The notes beneath the pieces are model-generated. The model was not told the origin of the DNA. It was given only the letters and a program-made list of their open reading frames with translations, and searched no databases. A stretch of DNA of 64,000 nucleotides from JOPF133 sp035505095. Its GTDB lineage: Bacteria > Acidobacteriota > Terriglobia > Bryobacterales > Bryobacteraceae. Shown here piece by piece: positions 1-7,315 of the stretch; the stretch's first letter is position 1; each line of letters starts with the position of its first letter. The translations under genes and the position numbers were made by a program. The stretch lies in the NCBI GenBank assembly GCA_035505095.1, contig DATJRE010000239.1, forward strand, positions 22,928 to 86,927, in the 5' to 3' direction.

Positions 1-51
1 ACCATTGATCGCGCGGCGATCGCGCAAACGGCGGCTGCGGCCGGCGTGGTC

Positions 52-1275
52 TCAGGGATGTTCGGCGGAAGCAGCCATCAGGGGACGCAGGCGAACTGCG
101 GCCAGCACCACCAGCAGATTCGTCACCAGGATTACGGTAAAGGCCATCGCCGGGAGGTACGCCATGCCGCTTTCCTTACCCGCCACTTGAATGGCCAGAA
201 CGGCGTTCACAAGGCCGCGCGGGAATAGAGACAGAATGAGTTCCCGGCCGGACCGGCTCACTCCCCGCATGGCCCAGCCCGCGGCATAAACCGAGAGTAT
301 CCGGGCCACCACCAGTCCGGCCAGAATCAAGGCGGTGGCTACCGCGTAGGTTCGCCCAATCAGTTGCACCGACGCACCGAGGAGCACGAAGAAGAACGAA
401 CGCACCAGAAAACTGAGGTCGGAGTGAAATACCAGGAAACCCTGCCTGGGCGCCGTTTCGTTCCGCTCCGCGGCGGTGTTTACATTGGCCAGCGTCAGAC
501 CGAATGCGAGGACGGCCATTAATCCGCTGCCGCCGGCCGCCCGCACCAGCCCGTATACGAGCAGCACCGCTCCCACGTGCAACACGCTGCCGAAGCGATC
601 GGAGGTAAACCGCGAGCGCTCGCGCGACCACAGGACGCCGGCGGCAATCGCGGCGCCGATCGCCACCGCTGTCCGGACCAGGATCCCCGTCACCAGTCCG
701 GCCAGTGGGTTTCCTTCCGGGATATCGGCCAGACCTCCGACCAGGATCACCGCAATTACGTCGCCCAGAGCCGCTTCCAACACCAGGACCACCGTTACAG
801 GTCCCTGAATACCAAACTGTTGCAGCACCGGGATGACGATGGTGCCACTGGTGCACCCAAACACACCGCCCAGCAATAAGGCCTGGTGGAGCGGTAGTTG
901 GAGGGCCCAGAATCCGATCCACGCTACGGCGGCAAAGCTCATTCCGTACGCCAGGAAGGCGAACAGAACTCCGGCTGGGAAATTCCGCATGGCCTCGCGA
1001 AGATGGAGTTCATTGCCGGCTTCGAACAGAATCAGGATCAGCGCGAAAGTGCCGAGATACTCCGTGAAGACCGGATACTCACCGGCATGGATCCAGCCCA
1101 ATAAAGGCCCCAGAACGACACCTGTGACCGTGAGGATCACAATGTCCGGCACCCGTGTGCGGCGCGAGACACGGTTGGCAAAGAAGGCCAGAATCAGCAG
1201 GCCGCCAAGCAATCCGAAGATCTGTGTTTGATCGTGTGCCGCGTTTCCCACTTGCGAGGCAGCCGTCTGATCCAT
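52..1275 (-). CDS. Na+/H+ (cation/proton) antiporter, CPA family
   Basis: A 407-residue inner-membrane protein made almost entirely of hydrophobic helices (about 11-12 segments), as in the NhaP/CvrA-type cation:proton antiporters that exchange Na+ or K+ for H+. The first segment starts near residue 20. A conserved acidic stretch (LFEAGNELHL, about residue 82) and a central EAALGDVIAVIL segment sit where this family has its ion-binding acidic helix. No cytoplasmic TrkA-C or RCK regulatory domain follows, so this is the minimal transporter. The ATG has a GGAG about 7 nt upstream. It lies 25 nt downstream of the Yip1/TPR gene on the same strand and may be co-transcribed with it. Ion specificity cannot be read from the sequence. 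Confidence 0.85.
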   Translation of the reverse strand: MDQTAASQVGNAAHDQTQIFGLLGGLLILAFFANRVSRRTRVPDIVILTVTGVVLGPLLGWIHAGEYPVFTEYLGTFALILILFEAGNELHLREAMRNFPAGVLFAFLAYGMSFAAVAWIGFWALQLPLHQALLLGGVFGCTSGTIVIPVLQQFGIQGPVTVVLVLEAALGDVIAVILVGGLADIPEGNPLAGLVTGILVRTAVAIGAAIAAGVLWSRERSRFTSDRFGSVLHVGAVLLVYGLVRAAGGSGLMAVLAFGLTLANVNTAAERNETAPRQGFLVFHSDLSFLVRSFFFVLLGASVQLIGRTYAVATALILAGLVVARILSVYAAGWAMRGVSRSGRELILSLFPRGLVNAVLAIQVAGKESGMAYLPAMAFTVILVTNLLVVLAAVRLRPLMAASAEHP

Positions 1276-1300
1276 TGGTGCTCTCCACGGAGGTTAGCAG

Positions 1301-2467
1301 CTACGCCGCCAGCTTGCGCGCCTGCTTTTGGGCCATGCGGCTCCAGCGGGCCACCACACGGCGGCGGTAGCGTGGGGCGGTGCGGACGGCCTCCACGGCG
1401 GCGGCGAACATCTCGCGGGCCTGTGCGGTCTGGCCCAGGCGTTCCAGGGCTTCGCCAAAGTAGAAAAGGCCTTCGGGATCGTAGGGACGGCGATCGATAT
1501 AGAGCGCCAGCTCGCGGCGGGCCTCCTCGACGCGGCCGAGCGCCAGGTACACCGAGCCCAACTCGCGGTGGACTTCGTTCTGCGAGTGCCGGTCGTCCTG
1601 CTGGAGCACGGTCTGGAAGCGGGCCAGGGCTTCCTCCAGATGACCCTGATCGCGGGCCATGCGGCCGAGTTGAAAATGGGAGTCGGTTTCGGTGGGATCG
1701 ATGGCCACGGCGGCTTGAAAGCGCCGGATGGCCTCAGTGTACTGATGGCGCTGCTGGTAAATCAAGCCGAGCTGGTATTGCGCCTCGCCATCGTGGGGGT
1801 TGATGGCGGCGGCTTCCAGCATGCGATGGAAATGCTGGCGGTTGCGCAGGCCGCCGCCCAGATTGCTGAGCTCGCCGCCCAGGTAGTAGAAGGCGTAGAA
1901 CAGAAAGAACGGTGAGGCCGCCAGGCGTAGCAGCCAGGCCAGCGGCCCCCAGACGAACACCAGGGCCCCCAGCGGTATCCAGGACAGGCCGGTCACTGCC
2001 ACGGCGGTCCCGTTTCCTACCCCGAATACCGTGCGCACGGCCAGGAATACCAGCACTGCGAAATACGCCAGGGCCAGCGCGGCGATGATGAGGAAGACCT
2101 CGACCGTTCCCGTCCACGCGGCCAGGATCACGGGGACGACGGCCGCGCTGAAGGCCATGGCGATGCAGGTGAGTAGCGGCGAATAATCGCGCTGGAAGAC
2201 CGAGCCGGCGCCCCCCAAACGGCCCAGCAGCGCGGCCAGCAGCAGGAGACCGGGCACATAAACGCCCGCCAGGATGAGCAGCGGGGTATAAAAGCTGAGG
2301 GGGATCCGCAGCATCAGGCCGGAGTTCAGCACCAGCATCACGGCCAGCGCGGCCAGGCTGGCGTAGAGCAGGCTGCCGCGGTCGAGAATTTCCCCCATCG
2401 CCGCGCCGGGCTGCCACAATAGACGCAGCAGCAGTTTTGACTGTTGGATCAAAGAGGAGGATACCAA
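1301..2467 (-). CDS. Membrane protein with Yip1-like domain and TPR repeats
   Basis: The N-terminal half (to about residue 200) is a five- or six-helix membrane domain resembling Yip1, opening with the typical LLWQPGAAMGEIL segment. The C-terminal half (about 205-350) carries at least three tetratricopeptide repeats, for example the stretch AQYQLGLIYQQRHQYTEAI, and ends in a basic tail. TPRs mediate protein contacts, so this is probably a membrane-anchored scaffold. The chosen start is a TTG at 2467. An in-frame ATG at MGEIL would cut the first Yip1 helix, so an upstream start is preferred. The start lies 5 nt from the divergent protease gene, so both promoters must overlap the neighbouring coding sequence. 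Function beyond domain content is unknown. Confidence 0.7.
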   Translation of the reverse strand: MVSSSLIQQSKLLLRLLWQPGAAMGEILDRGSLLYASLAALAVMLVLNSGLMLRIPLSFYTPLLILAGVYVPGLLLLAALLGRLGGAGSVFQRDYSPLLTCIAMAFSAAVVPVILAAWTGTVEVFLIIAALALAYFAVLVFLAVRTVFGVGNGTAVAVTGLSWIPLGALVFVWGPLAWLLRLAASPFFLFYAFYYLGGELSNLGGGLRNRQHFHRMLEAAAINPHDGEAQYQLGLIYQQRHQYTEAIRRFQAAVAIDPTETDSHFQLGRMARDQGHLEEALARFQTVLQQDDRHSQNEVHRELGSVYLALGRVEEARRELALYIDRRPYDPEGLFYFGEALERLGQTAQAREMFAAAVEAVRTAPRYRRRVVARWSRMAQKQARKLAA

Positions 2468-2472
2468 GTCTC

Positions 2473-3771
2473 ATGCTCCGCCGTTTACTCCTGCTGGTTT
2501 TGCTGGCCCTCCCTTTGGCGTCGCAAACCGCGGCTCCGCCGGCGCCGGGGCAGCCCGCGGCGCACGCCACGCCGCCCGTGAAGACGTACAGCCTGCCGCC
2601 CGATCAGTTGCACAAGGCCATCGATTACGCCCGCGCGCGCAACTGGCTGCACTTCCTCAGCGCGGGCTATGGGATGGCGTTGTTGCTGTTGATCCTGGCC
2701 GCGAAAGTCACGCCGCGCCTGCGCACGTGGGCGGAGGGTGTCACCGGCGTGCGGTTCCTGCAGGCCTATTTGTTTGCACCCGTGCTCCTGCTAGTGACCG
2801 ATGGGGCCGCGCTGCCGCTGGACCTCTACCAGCAGCACCTGTCGCTCGAATATCGGCAATCGGTGCAGGGCTGGGGGTCGTGGTTCTGGGATTGGACGAA
2901 GGGCGAACTGCTGGAATTCCTGTTGGCCGGTGTTCTGGTGTGGCTGTTCTATGGCGCGATCCGCCGCAGCCCGCGGCGGTGGTGGTTCTATTTCTGGCTG
3001 ATGGCGGTGCCCATCGTCATTTTCCTGATGTTCATCGAACCGCTGGTGATCGAGCCGTTGTTCTTCCAGTTCCAGCCGCTGGCCGCCAGGCAGCCCGCCC
3101 TGGTAGCCGAGATCGAAAAGGTGGTGGCGCGCGGCGGGCTGGCCATTCCCCCAGAGCGCATGTACGAGATGAAGGCCAGCGAGAAACTGCGGTCGCTGAA
3201 CGCCGACGTGGAGGGGATTGGCGCTTCGAAGCGGGTAGTCGTTTGGGACACCACCATCCAGAAAATGACCACGGGCGAGATCCTGTTCGTCTTCGGGCAC
3301 GAGATGGGGCACTATGTGCTGGGGCACAACCGCATCCTTGTGGGGATGACCTGCGGAACCATGCTGCTGTTCCTCTTCCTGGGCTATCATTCGGCGCGCT
3401 GGATGCTGCGGCGCTGGAGCGCCCGCTGGTCGATCCGCGGAATGGACGATTGGGCTTCCCTGCCGGTGATGCTGCTGTCGCTGGCGGTATTCGGATTCCT
3501 CTCCGAGCCGGTGCTCAACTCCGTCAGCCGGGTCCTGGAGCACAACGCGGATGTCTACGGGCTGGAGGTGATCCACGGAATCGTGCCGGATTCCTCGCAA
3601 GCCGCGGCCACCGCCTTTCAGATCCTGGGCGAGATTGCGCTGTCGGACCCCAATCCGAACGGATTTATCAAGTTCTGGCTGTACGACCATCCTCCCGTGA
3701 GCGACCGCGTGCGCTTCGCCGCCCAGTACGATCCGTGGAGCGCCGGGCGGCAACCGAAATACGTGAAATGA
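2473..3771 (+). CDS. Ste24-type M48 family zinc metalloprotease
   Basis: A 432-residue integral membrane endopeptidase of the CAAX prenyl protease 1/Ste24 type. Bacterial relatives are thought to degrade membrane or misfolded proteins. An N-terminal signal-like segment (residues 1-18) is followed by the multi-helix M48 N-domain and the catalytic domain. The zinc-binding HEMGH is at residues 276-280, and the third ligand Glu lies in EHNAD starting at residue 356, so the active site is intact. The ATG at 2473 is chosen because AAAGAGGAGG lies about 12 nt upstream and the signal-like segment starts there. A start at 2437 would add 12 residues but lacks a comparable site. Convergent with the HDOD gene, with a hairpin between them. 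Confidence 0.88.
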   Translation: MLRRLLLLVLLALPLASQTAAPPAPGQPAAHATPPVKTYSLPPDQLHKAIDYARARNWLHFLSAGYGMALLLLILAAKVTPRLRTWAEGVTGVRFLQAYLFAPVLLLVTDGAALPLDLYQQHLSLEYRQSVQGWGSWFWDWTKGELLEFLLAGVLVWLFYGAIRRSPRRWWFYFWLMAVPIVIFLMFIEPLVIEPLFFQFQPLAARQPALVAEIEKVVARGGLAIPPERMYEMKASEKLRSLNADVEGIGASKRVVVWDTTIQKMTTGEILFVFGHEMGHYVLGHNRILVGMTCGTMLLFLFLGYHSARWMLRRWSARWSIRGMDDWASLPVMLLSLAVFGFLSEPVLNSVSRVLEHNADVYGLEVIHGIVPDSSQAAATAFQILGEIALSDPNPNGFIKFWLYDHPPVSDRVRFAAQYDPWSAGRQPKYVK

Positions 3772-3788
3772 AGGTGCTGCCGCTTGCC

Positions 3789-3807
3789 CCGGCGCGCAGA
3801 ACGCCGG
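3789..3807. terminator. Putative bidirectional terminator hairpin
   Basis: Perfect 6-bp arms CCGGCG and CGCCGG around a 7-nt loop lie in the 37-nt gap between two convergent stop codons, followed on the plus strand by TTTAGTTT. It fits a short intrinsic terminator; the U-tract is weak. Confidence 0.5.
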
Positions 3808-3808
3808 T

Positions 3809-4651
3809 TTAGTTTGGAGCATTGGCCAGAAGACCGTCGATCCTGGCTTTGGCAGCCTCGGGCTGCTCGGCGAGCCAGGAGGACCGCGTATCGGGGAGCA
3901 TCGCGATCAGCTCGTCCCACGTCCAACAACGGCTCGGAGAAAAGGCGGCGTAGCCGAGGACATCCGCCAGGCGCCAGCTCACCTGGATAAGGTTGTCCAG
4001 GCTGGCTTCGCCGGGAACCGGCTCGTCATGATGGGTGGCAATGGCCGCGGCCAGTTCGTCGGGGAAGTCCCAATCCTGCGCCAGATAAGCGCCCGCGGCG
4101 CAATGATCGATTTCGAACAGATCACGTTCGGTCAGCAGCAGATCGAAGCCGAAATCGTCGGAGACTTCCAGCATGCGCGAGTATTCGTCGGGATAGGCCG
4201 ACATCAGGCCCAGCGTACCCAGGTTGTGCAGCAGACCGGTGGTGTAGGCGGTGTCGCGATCCACCCGCGCGATGCGGGCGGCTTCCTCGGCAATGAGTGC
4301 GGTTACCAGGCTATGGAGCCAGACTTTGCGCAAGGCCGTGATGCGTACCGAGGAGCGGACCATGCGGTTCAGCGCGACCATGGTCGCCATTGTCTTAATG
4401 CGGTCGGTTCCGACCGTCAGGATGGCTTGGGCGAGGCTGGTCACCTCGCGGCGAAGCCCAAACAGCGCAGAGTTGGCGAAACGAAGCAACTCCGCCGAAA
4501 AAGAGGGATCCATTTTGACCAGGTCCCCCAGCTCGCGTGGGTCTACGTCTTCCTTACTGACCAAGGCAAGGATGCGGTGGGCAACCGCAGGAAATGGCGG
4601 CACCAGGCGGAGCGCCCATGGCGCTTGGGGACGGGCTACAAGTTCGGTCAT
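3809..4651 (-). CDS. HDOD domain signalling protein
   Basis: A 280-residue protein whose main part (about residues 13-210) is an HDOD domain, the non-catalytic relative of HD phosphohydrolases used in bacterial signalling. The expected metal-binding His-Asp pair reads His-Asn (LLHNLGTLGL), consistent with loss of catalysis. HDOD proteins relay signals to cell-cycle, motility or second-messenger pathways; the partner here is not visible. The ATG at 4651 is preferred to two upstream in-frame starts because GGAG sits 8 nt before it and the domain begins soon after. About 270 nt with no convincing gene separate it from the upstream beta-propeller gene on the same strand. Confidence 0.82.
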   Translation of the reverse strand: MTELVARPQAPWALRLVPPFPAVAHRILALVSKEDVDPRELGDLVKMDPSFSAELLRFANSALFGLRREVTSLAQAILTVGTDRIKTMATMVALNRMVRSSVRITALRKVWLHSLVTALIAEEAARIARVDRDTAYTTGLLHNLGTLGLMSAYPDEYSRMLEVSDDFGFDLLLTERDLFEIDHCAAGAYLAQDWDFPDELAAAIATHHDEPVPGEASLDNLIQVSWRLADVLGYAAFSPSRCWTWDELIAMLPDTRSSWLAEQPEAAKARIDGLLANAPN

Positions 4652-4921
4652 TTTACACACTCCGAGTATCCTATCGGCGGAAACCGCTTCGAACATTAGG
4701 GGAGTCAGGCAAATTCGGTGAAAATTGAAGGAGACATCCGCAGGCGAAGGCTGCCAGCACCCGATGGCTTTCCAAGGCCCGAAAACCGCGCCAAGCCTTC
4801 GACCGCAGCTCCGCTCCCTTTCGGTCACAGCTCTGACTCGGAGCGGAGCCGCGGGCGTCGAATAGGTGGGGAACCAAATCGCGCGGTCTCAGACTAGAGC
4901 CGTGCGCCGGCGCGACCGCCC

Positions 4922-6013
4922 TCAATGCTGCAAGTCGCCCGCCTTTTCGGGAATGCCGGGCTGGTCCAGGAATTGGGCGGTGGTCGCCGGGCCGAGATCC
5001 TTCCAATCCTGCAATACCCAAACCACCTTCTTCTCGCGAGTCACTTCCACCGCCTGGATGATGTTGGGGCGATCGTTCGGCTTGGTGCCGCCGGTGGAGC
5101 TGAAGACCACGGTATCGCCGTTGGCCAGGCGGTCGGCGGTTTGCGGGTTGTGCAGCACGATGTCCGCGGGCAGGTCGGATTGCTTCAGCTCCCACACCGC
5201 CTCACCCTTTGGGTTGACCTCGCGCACCAGCCGGTCGTGCTCGTCGGTAATCAAAGTGTTGCCGTTGTGCAGGCGGACGGCCGCCCAGGGGGTCGCAATC
5301 TGGTAAGTCCAGATGGGCTTGAAATCGCGATCGTACTCCACCACCTTGTTCAGCTTGAGAAACGGAAGCAGGTAGGTGCCCGCCGCAGTCACGCGTCCGC
5401 GGCGAAACTGCGCGTGCACGGTTTTGGTATCGACGAAGCTTTCGGCCGGCAGATCGTGCTCTTCTTCGGTCTCGCCGTTGCGTTTGTTGAGGAGCATCAG
5501 TTTGGGCGGCAGGCCGTTGCGGACGATCATGACCTTGTCCAGGCCGAGCGGCTGGCAGGTGTGGACTTCGGTGCCGGGGGGCGCATCGTAGTGCCACACC
5601 ACTTCCTTATCCGGGGTCACCTCCAGCACGTGATATTGCTGGGCAAACAGGACGTGGCCGTTTGTGAGCATCCAGACGTCGTCGATCTCGCCGCGTCCGG
5701 AAGGGGAATAGGTCCACACGACCTTGCCGTGGTTCACCAGGAAAACGCTGTTGTAGCCCTCGCCGGCATAGAGCATGGGATGCTCGGCGAGGCCGCGGCC
5801 GGGGCGCGCGGGGAGGGTGGTTGGTTGAGGCCAGTTGCGCGAGGGCAATCCTTCCGACGGACTCATCGCCGGAATGCCAGGAGCCACGAACTGGTCCAAC
5901 AGGGCGAGCATGGGGGATCCGGACGCATCGGCAGCCAGGGCGGGCGGATGGAAGGCGCTGACGCAACCGATGGCGCAGCACATCAGGCACAGAACGGAGA
6001 ACCGGGAATGCAT
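4922..6013 (-). CDS. Secreted PQQ-like beta-propeller protein
   Basis: A 363-residue exported protein. An N-terminal signal peptide (about residues 1-28, hydrophobic core then ALAA) is followed by repeated blades of the type KVVWTYSP, NGHVLFA, EVVWHYD and NGNTLITDE, the W-x-Y and NGNTL signatures of PQQ-like/WD40-like propellers. Such proteins usually act as binding scaffolds in the periplasm or at the surface. No PQQ-binding or dehydrogenase active site is apparent, so an enzymatic role is not claimed. It is transcribed away from a 447-nt region with tandem repeats that also serves the divergent DUF4159 gene. Confidence 0.72.
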   Translation of the reverse strand: MHSRFSVLCLMCCAIGCVSAFHPPALAADASGSPMLALLDQFVAPGIPAMSPSEGLPSRNWPQPTTLPARPGRGLAEHPMLYAGEGYNSVFLVNHGKVVWTYSPSGRGEIDDVWMLTNGHVLFAQQYHVLEVTPDKEVVWHYDAPPGTEVHTCQPLGLDKVMIVRNGLPPKLMLLNKRNGETEEEHDLPAESFVDTKTVHAQFRRGRVTAAGTYLLPFLKLNKVVEYDRDFKPIWTYQIATPWAAVRLHNGNTLITDEHDRLVREVNPKGEAVWELKQSDLPADIVLHNPQTADRLANGDTVVFSSTGGTKPNDRPNIIQAVEVTREKKVVWVLQDWKDLGPATTAQFLDQPGIPEKAGDLQH

Positions 6014-6100
6014 AGCGATCTTGTACCAGGATAGAAAAACCGGCAGGCGGATGCATGCCCAGCCCTGACAAACGGCGGTATAACGCGCCGGCCGGGGGGC

Positions 6101-6340
6101 GAATCGGCGCGGTGCGCGTCGGCGCGGCGGGGTGGTGCGCGTCGGCGCCGGGAGACGATAGAATCGGCGCCGGCAGGCGGTGCGAGTCGGTGCCAGCAGC
6201 GGGCGAGGGGTCGGCGCGGGGGCTTATGCGAGTCGGCGCCGGGATGTGGTGCGCGTCGGCGCCGGGAGGCGGTGAAAATCGGCGCAGGCGCCCGTGAGAA
6301 TCGGCTTTGGCAACCGGTAAGAATCGTCGTGGGCACTTGA
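6101..6340. repeat. Degenerate 23-bp tandem repeat, about 11 copies
   Basis: Imperfect direct repeats with a period of about 22-23 bp fill the interval between two divergent genes. The most conserved core is TCGGCGCCGG, usually preceded by TGCG(C/A)G or TGAGAA. The best copies start near 6205, 6228 and 6251, and copies decay toward 6340 (ATCGGCTTTGG, ATCGTCGTGG). The core contains the palindrome GGCGCC, so each unit is a possible protein-binding half-site. The 6014-6460 interval holds no convincing gene. Confidence 0.8.
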
Positions 6341-6460
6341 GAACGGCTTATAGAAGTCCCCTTCCGCGCCCGCTCCGTGTGCGAACCGCCCGGCCCTCCC
6401 GGAACTCCACCGGGGCAATGATATCCTCGAAGTAGCCACGGACGGGGACGGACAGGAGGG

Positions 6461-7297
6461 ATGGGATTGCCGAAGGCGTTGCGGCGAATCGGATACGGCC
6501 TCTGCTGCCTCGGGCTGGTGTATGCCTTCCAGCGGCCGTTCCGGGAACTGCCCGGCATCGAGTATCGCCTGGGGCAGATTCCCCTGCCGCCGGATTACCA
6601 GGAAAAGACCGAGTGGGCCTTCGCGCGCCTAATGTTTCCGCCTGGCCCGCTGAACGGTTATGAAGGCCGCGATCTGGACTGGCACACCGGTATTTCCCTG
6701 TGGAGCCAGGATTTTCCACGCGCCGACCGGCATTTCGCCCTGGCCGTCCGCCGCCTGACGCGGCTGCACGTCCGCTCCGTCGAGCAGATCGTCAACCTGG
6801 ATGAAGGCGACGAGTTCGATTGGCCATGGCTCTACGCCGTGCAGGTGGGCGAGTGGGGTCTGACCGACCAGCAGGGCCAGGCGTTGCGCGAATACCTGCT
6901 GCGCGGCGGCTTCTTCATGGCCGACGATTTCCACGGCAACGAGGAGTGGTACGAATTCGCGTCGCGCATGAAGAAGGCCTTCCCCGACCGGCAGATTGTC
7001 GATATACCGGACGACGACCCGATCTTCCACATCGTCTATGACCTCGACCAGAAGTATCAGCTTCCGGGCGAGGCCCACCTCCGGGCCGGCTACAAGAGCG
7101 TGAACGGCCCCAGCGCCCTGGGCGCCCATTGGCGAGGAATTTACGACGATAAGGGCCGCATCATGGTGGCCATCAGTTACAACTCGGATGTGGGCGATGC
7201 CTGGGAGTGGGCCGACGATCCGTACTATCCCGAGCGTTTCTCCGACCTGGCGATCCGTCTGGGAGTGAACTACATCCTGTACTCGATGACCCACTGA
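6461..7297 (+). CDS. DUF4159 domain protein
   Basis: A 278-residue protein with one N-terminal hydrophobic segment (about residues 10-25, a signal or membrane anchor) followed by a DUF4159 domain: FARLMFPPG near residue 50, then GGFFMADDFHG around 146-156 and a C-terminal LGVNYILYSMTH. DUF4159 has a glutamine-amidotransferase-like fold with no established reaction and often sits near envelope genes. The start deserves care: the best ribosome-binding site (AGGAGGG, 6454-6460) abuts the ATG, which is too close, whereas the in-frame TTG at 6467 is 7 nt away and may be the true start. Convergent with the histidine kinase; a hairpin overlaps both stop codons. Confidence 0.8.
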   Translation: MGLPKALRRIGYGLCCLGLVYAFQRPFRELPGIEYRLGQIPLPPDYQEKTEWAFARLMFPPGPLNGYEGRDLDWHTGISLWSQDFPRADRHFALAVRRLTRLHVRSVEQIVNLDEGDEFDWPWLYAVQVGEWGLTDQQGQALREYLLRGGFFMADDFHGNEEWYEFASRMKKAFPDRQIVDIPDDDPIFHIVYDLDQKYQLPGEAHLRAGYKSVNGPSALGAHWRGIYDDKGRIMVAISYNSDVGDAWEWADDPYYPERFSDLAIRLGVNYILYSMTH

Positions 7298-7315
7298 GGT
7301 CCCGCCTCAGTGGGT
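7289..7315. terminator. Perfect 11-bp hairpin spanning both convergent stop codons
   Basis: Arms ACCCACTGAGG (7289-7299) and CCTCAGTGGGT (7305-7315) are perfectly complementary around the loop TCCCG. The left arm encodes Thr-His-stop of the plus gene and the right arm, read on the minus strand, encodes Thr-His-stop of the kinase. It is probably a bidirectional transcription terminator; neither side has a strong U-tract. Confidence 0.65.

Noticed and set aside
6101..6340. CRISPR array
   Set aside because: Units are about 23 bp with no unique spacers of constant length and no cas genes; the pattern is a degenerate direct tandem repeat.
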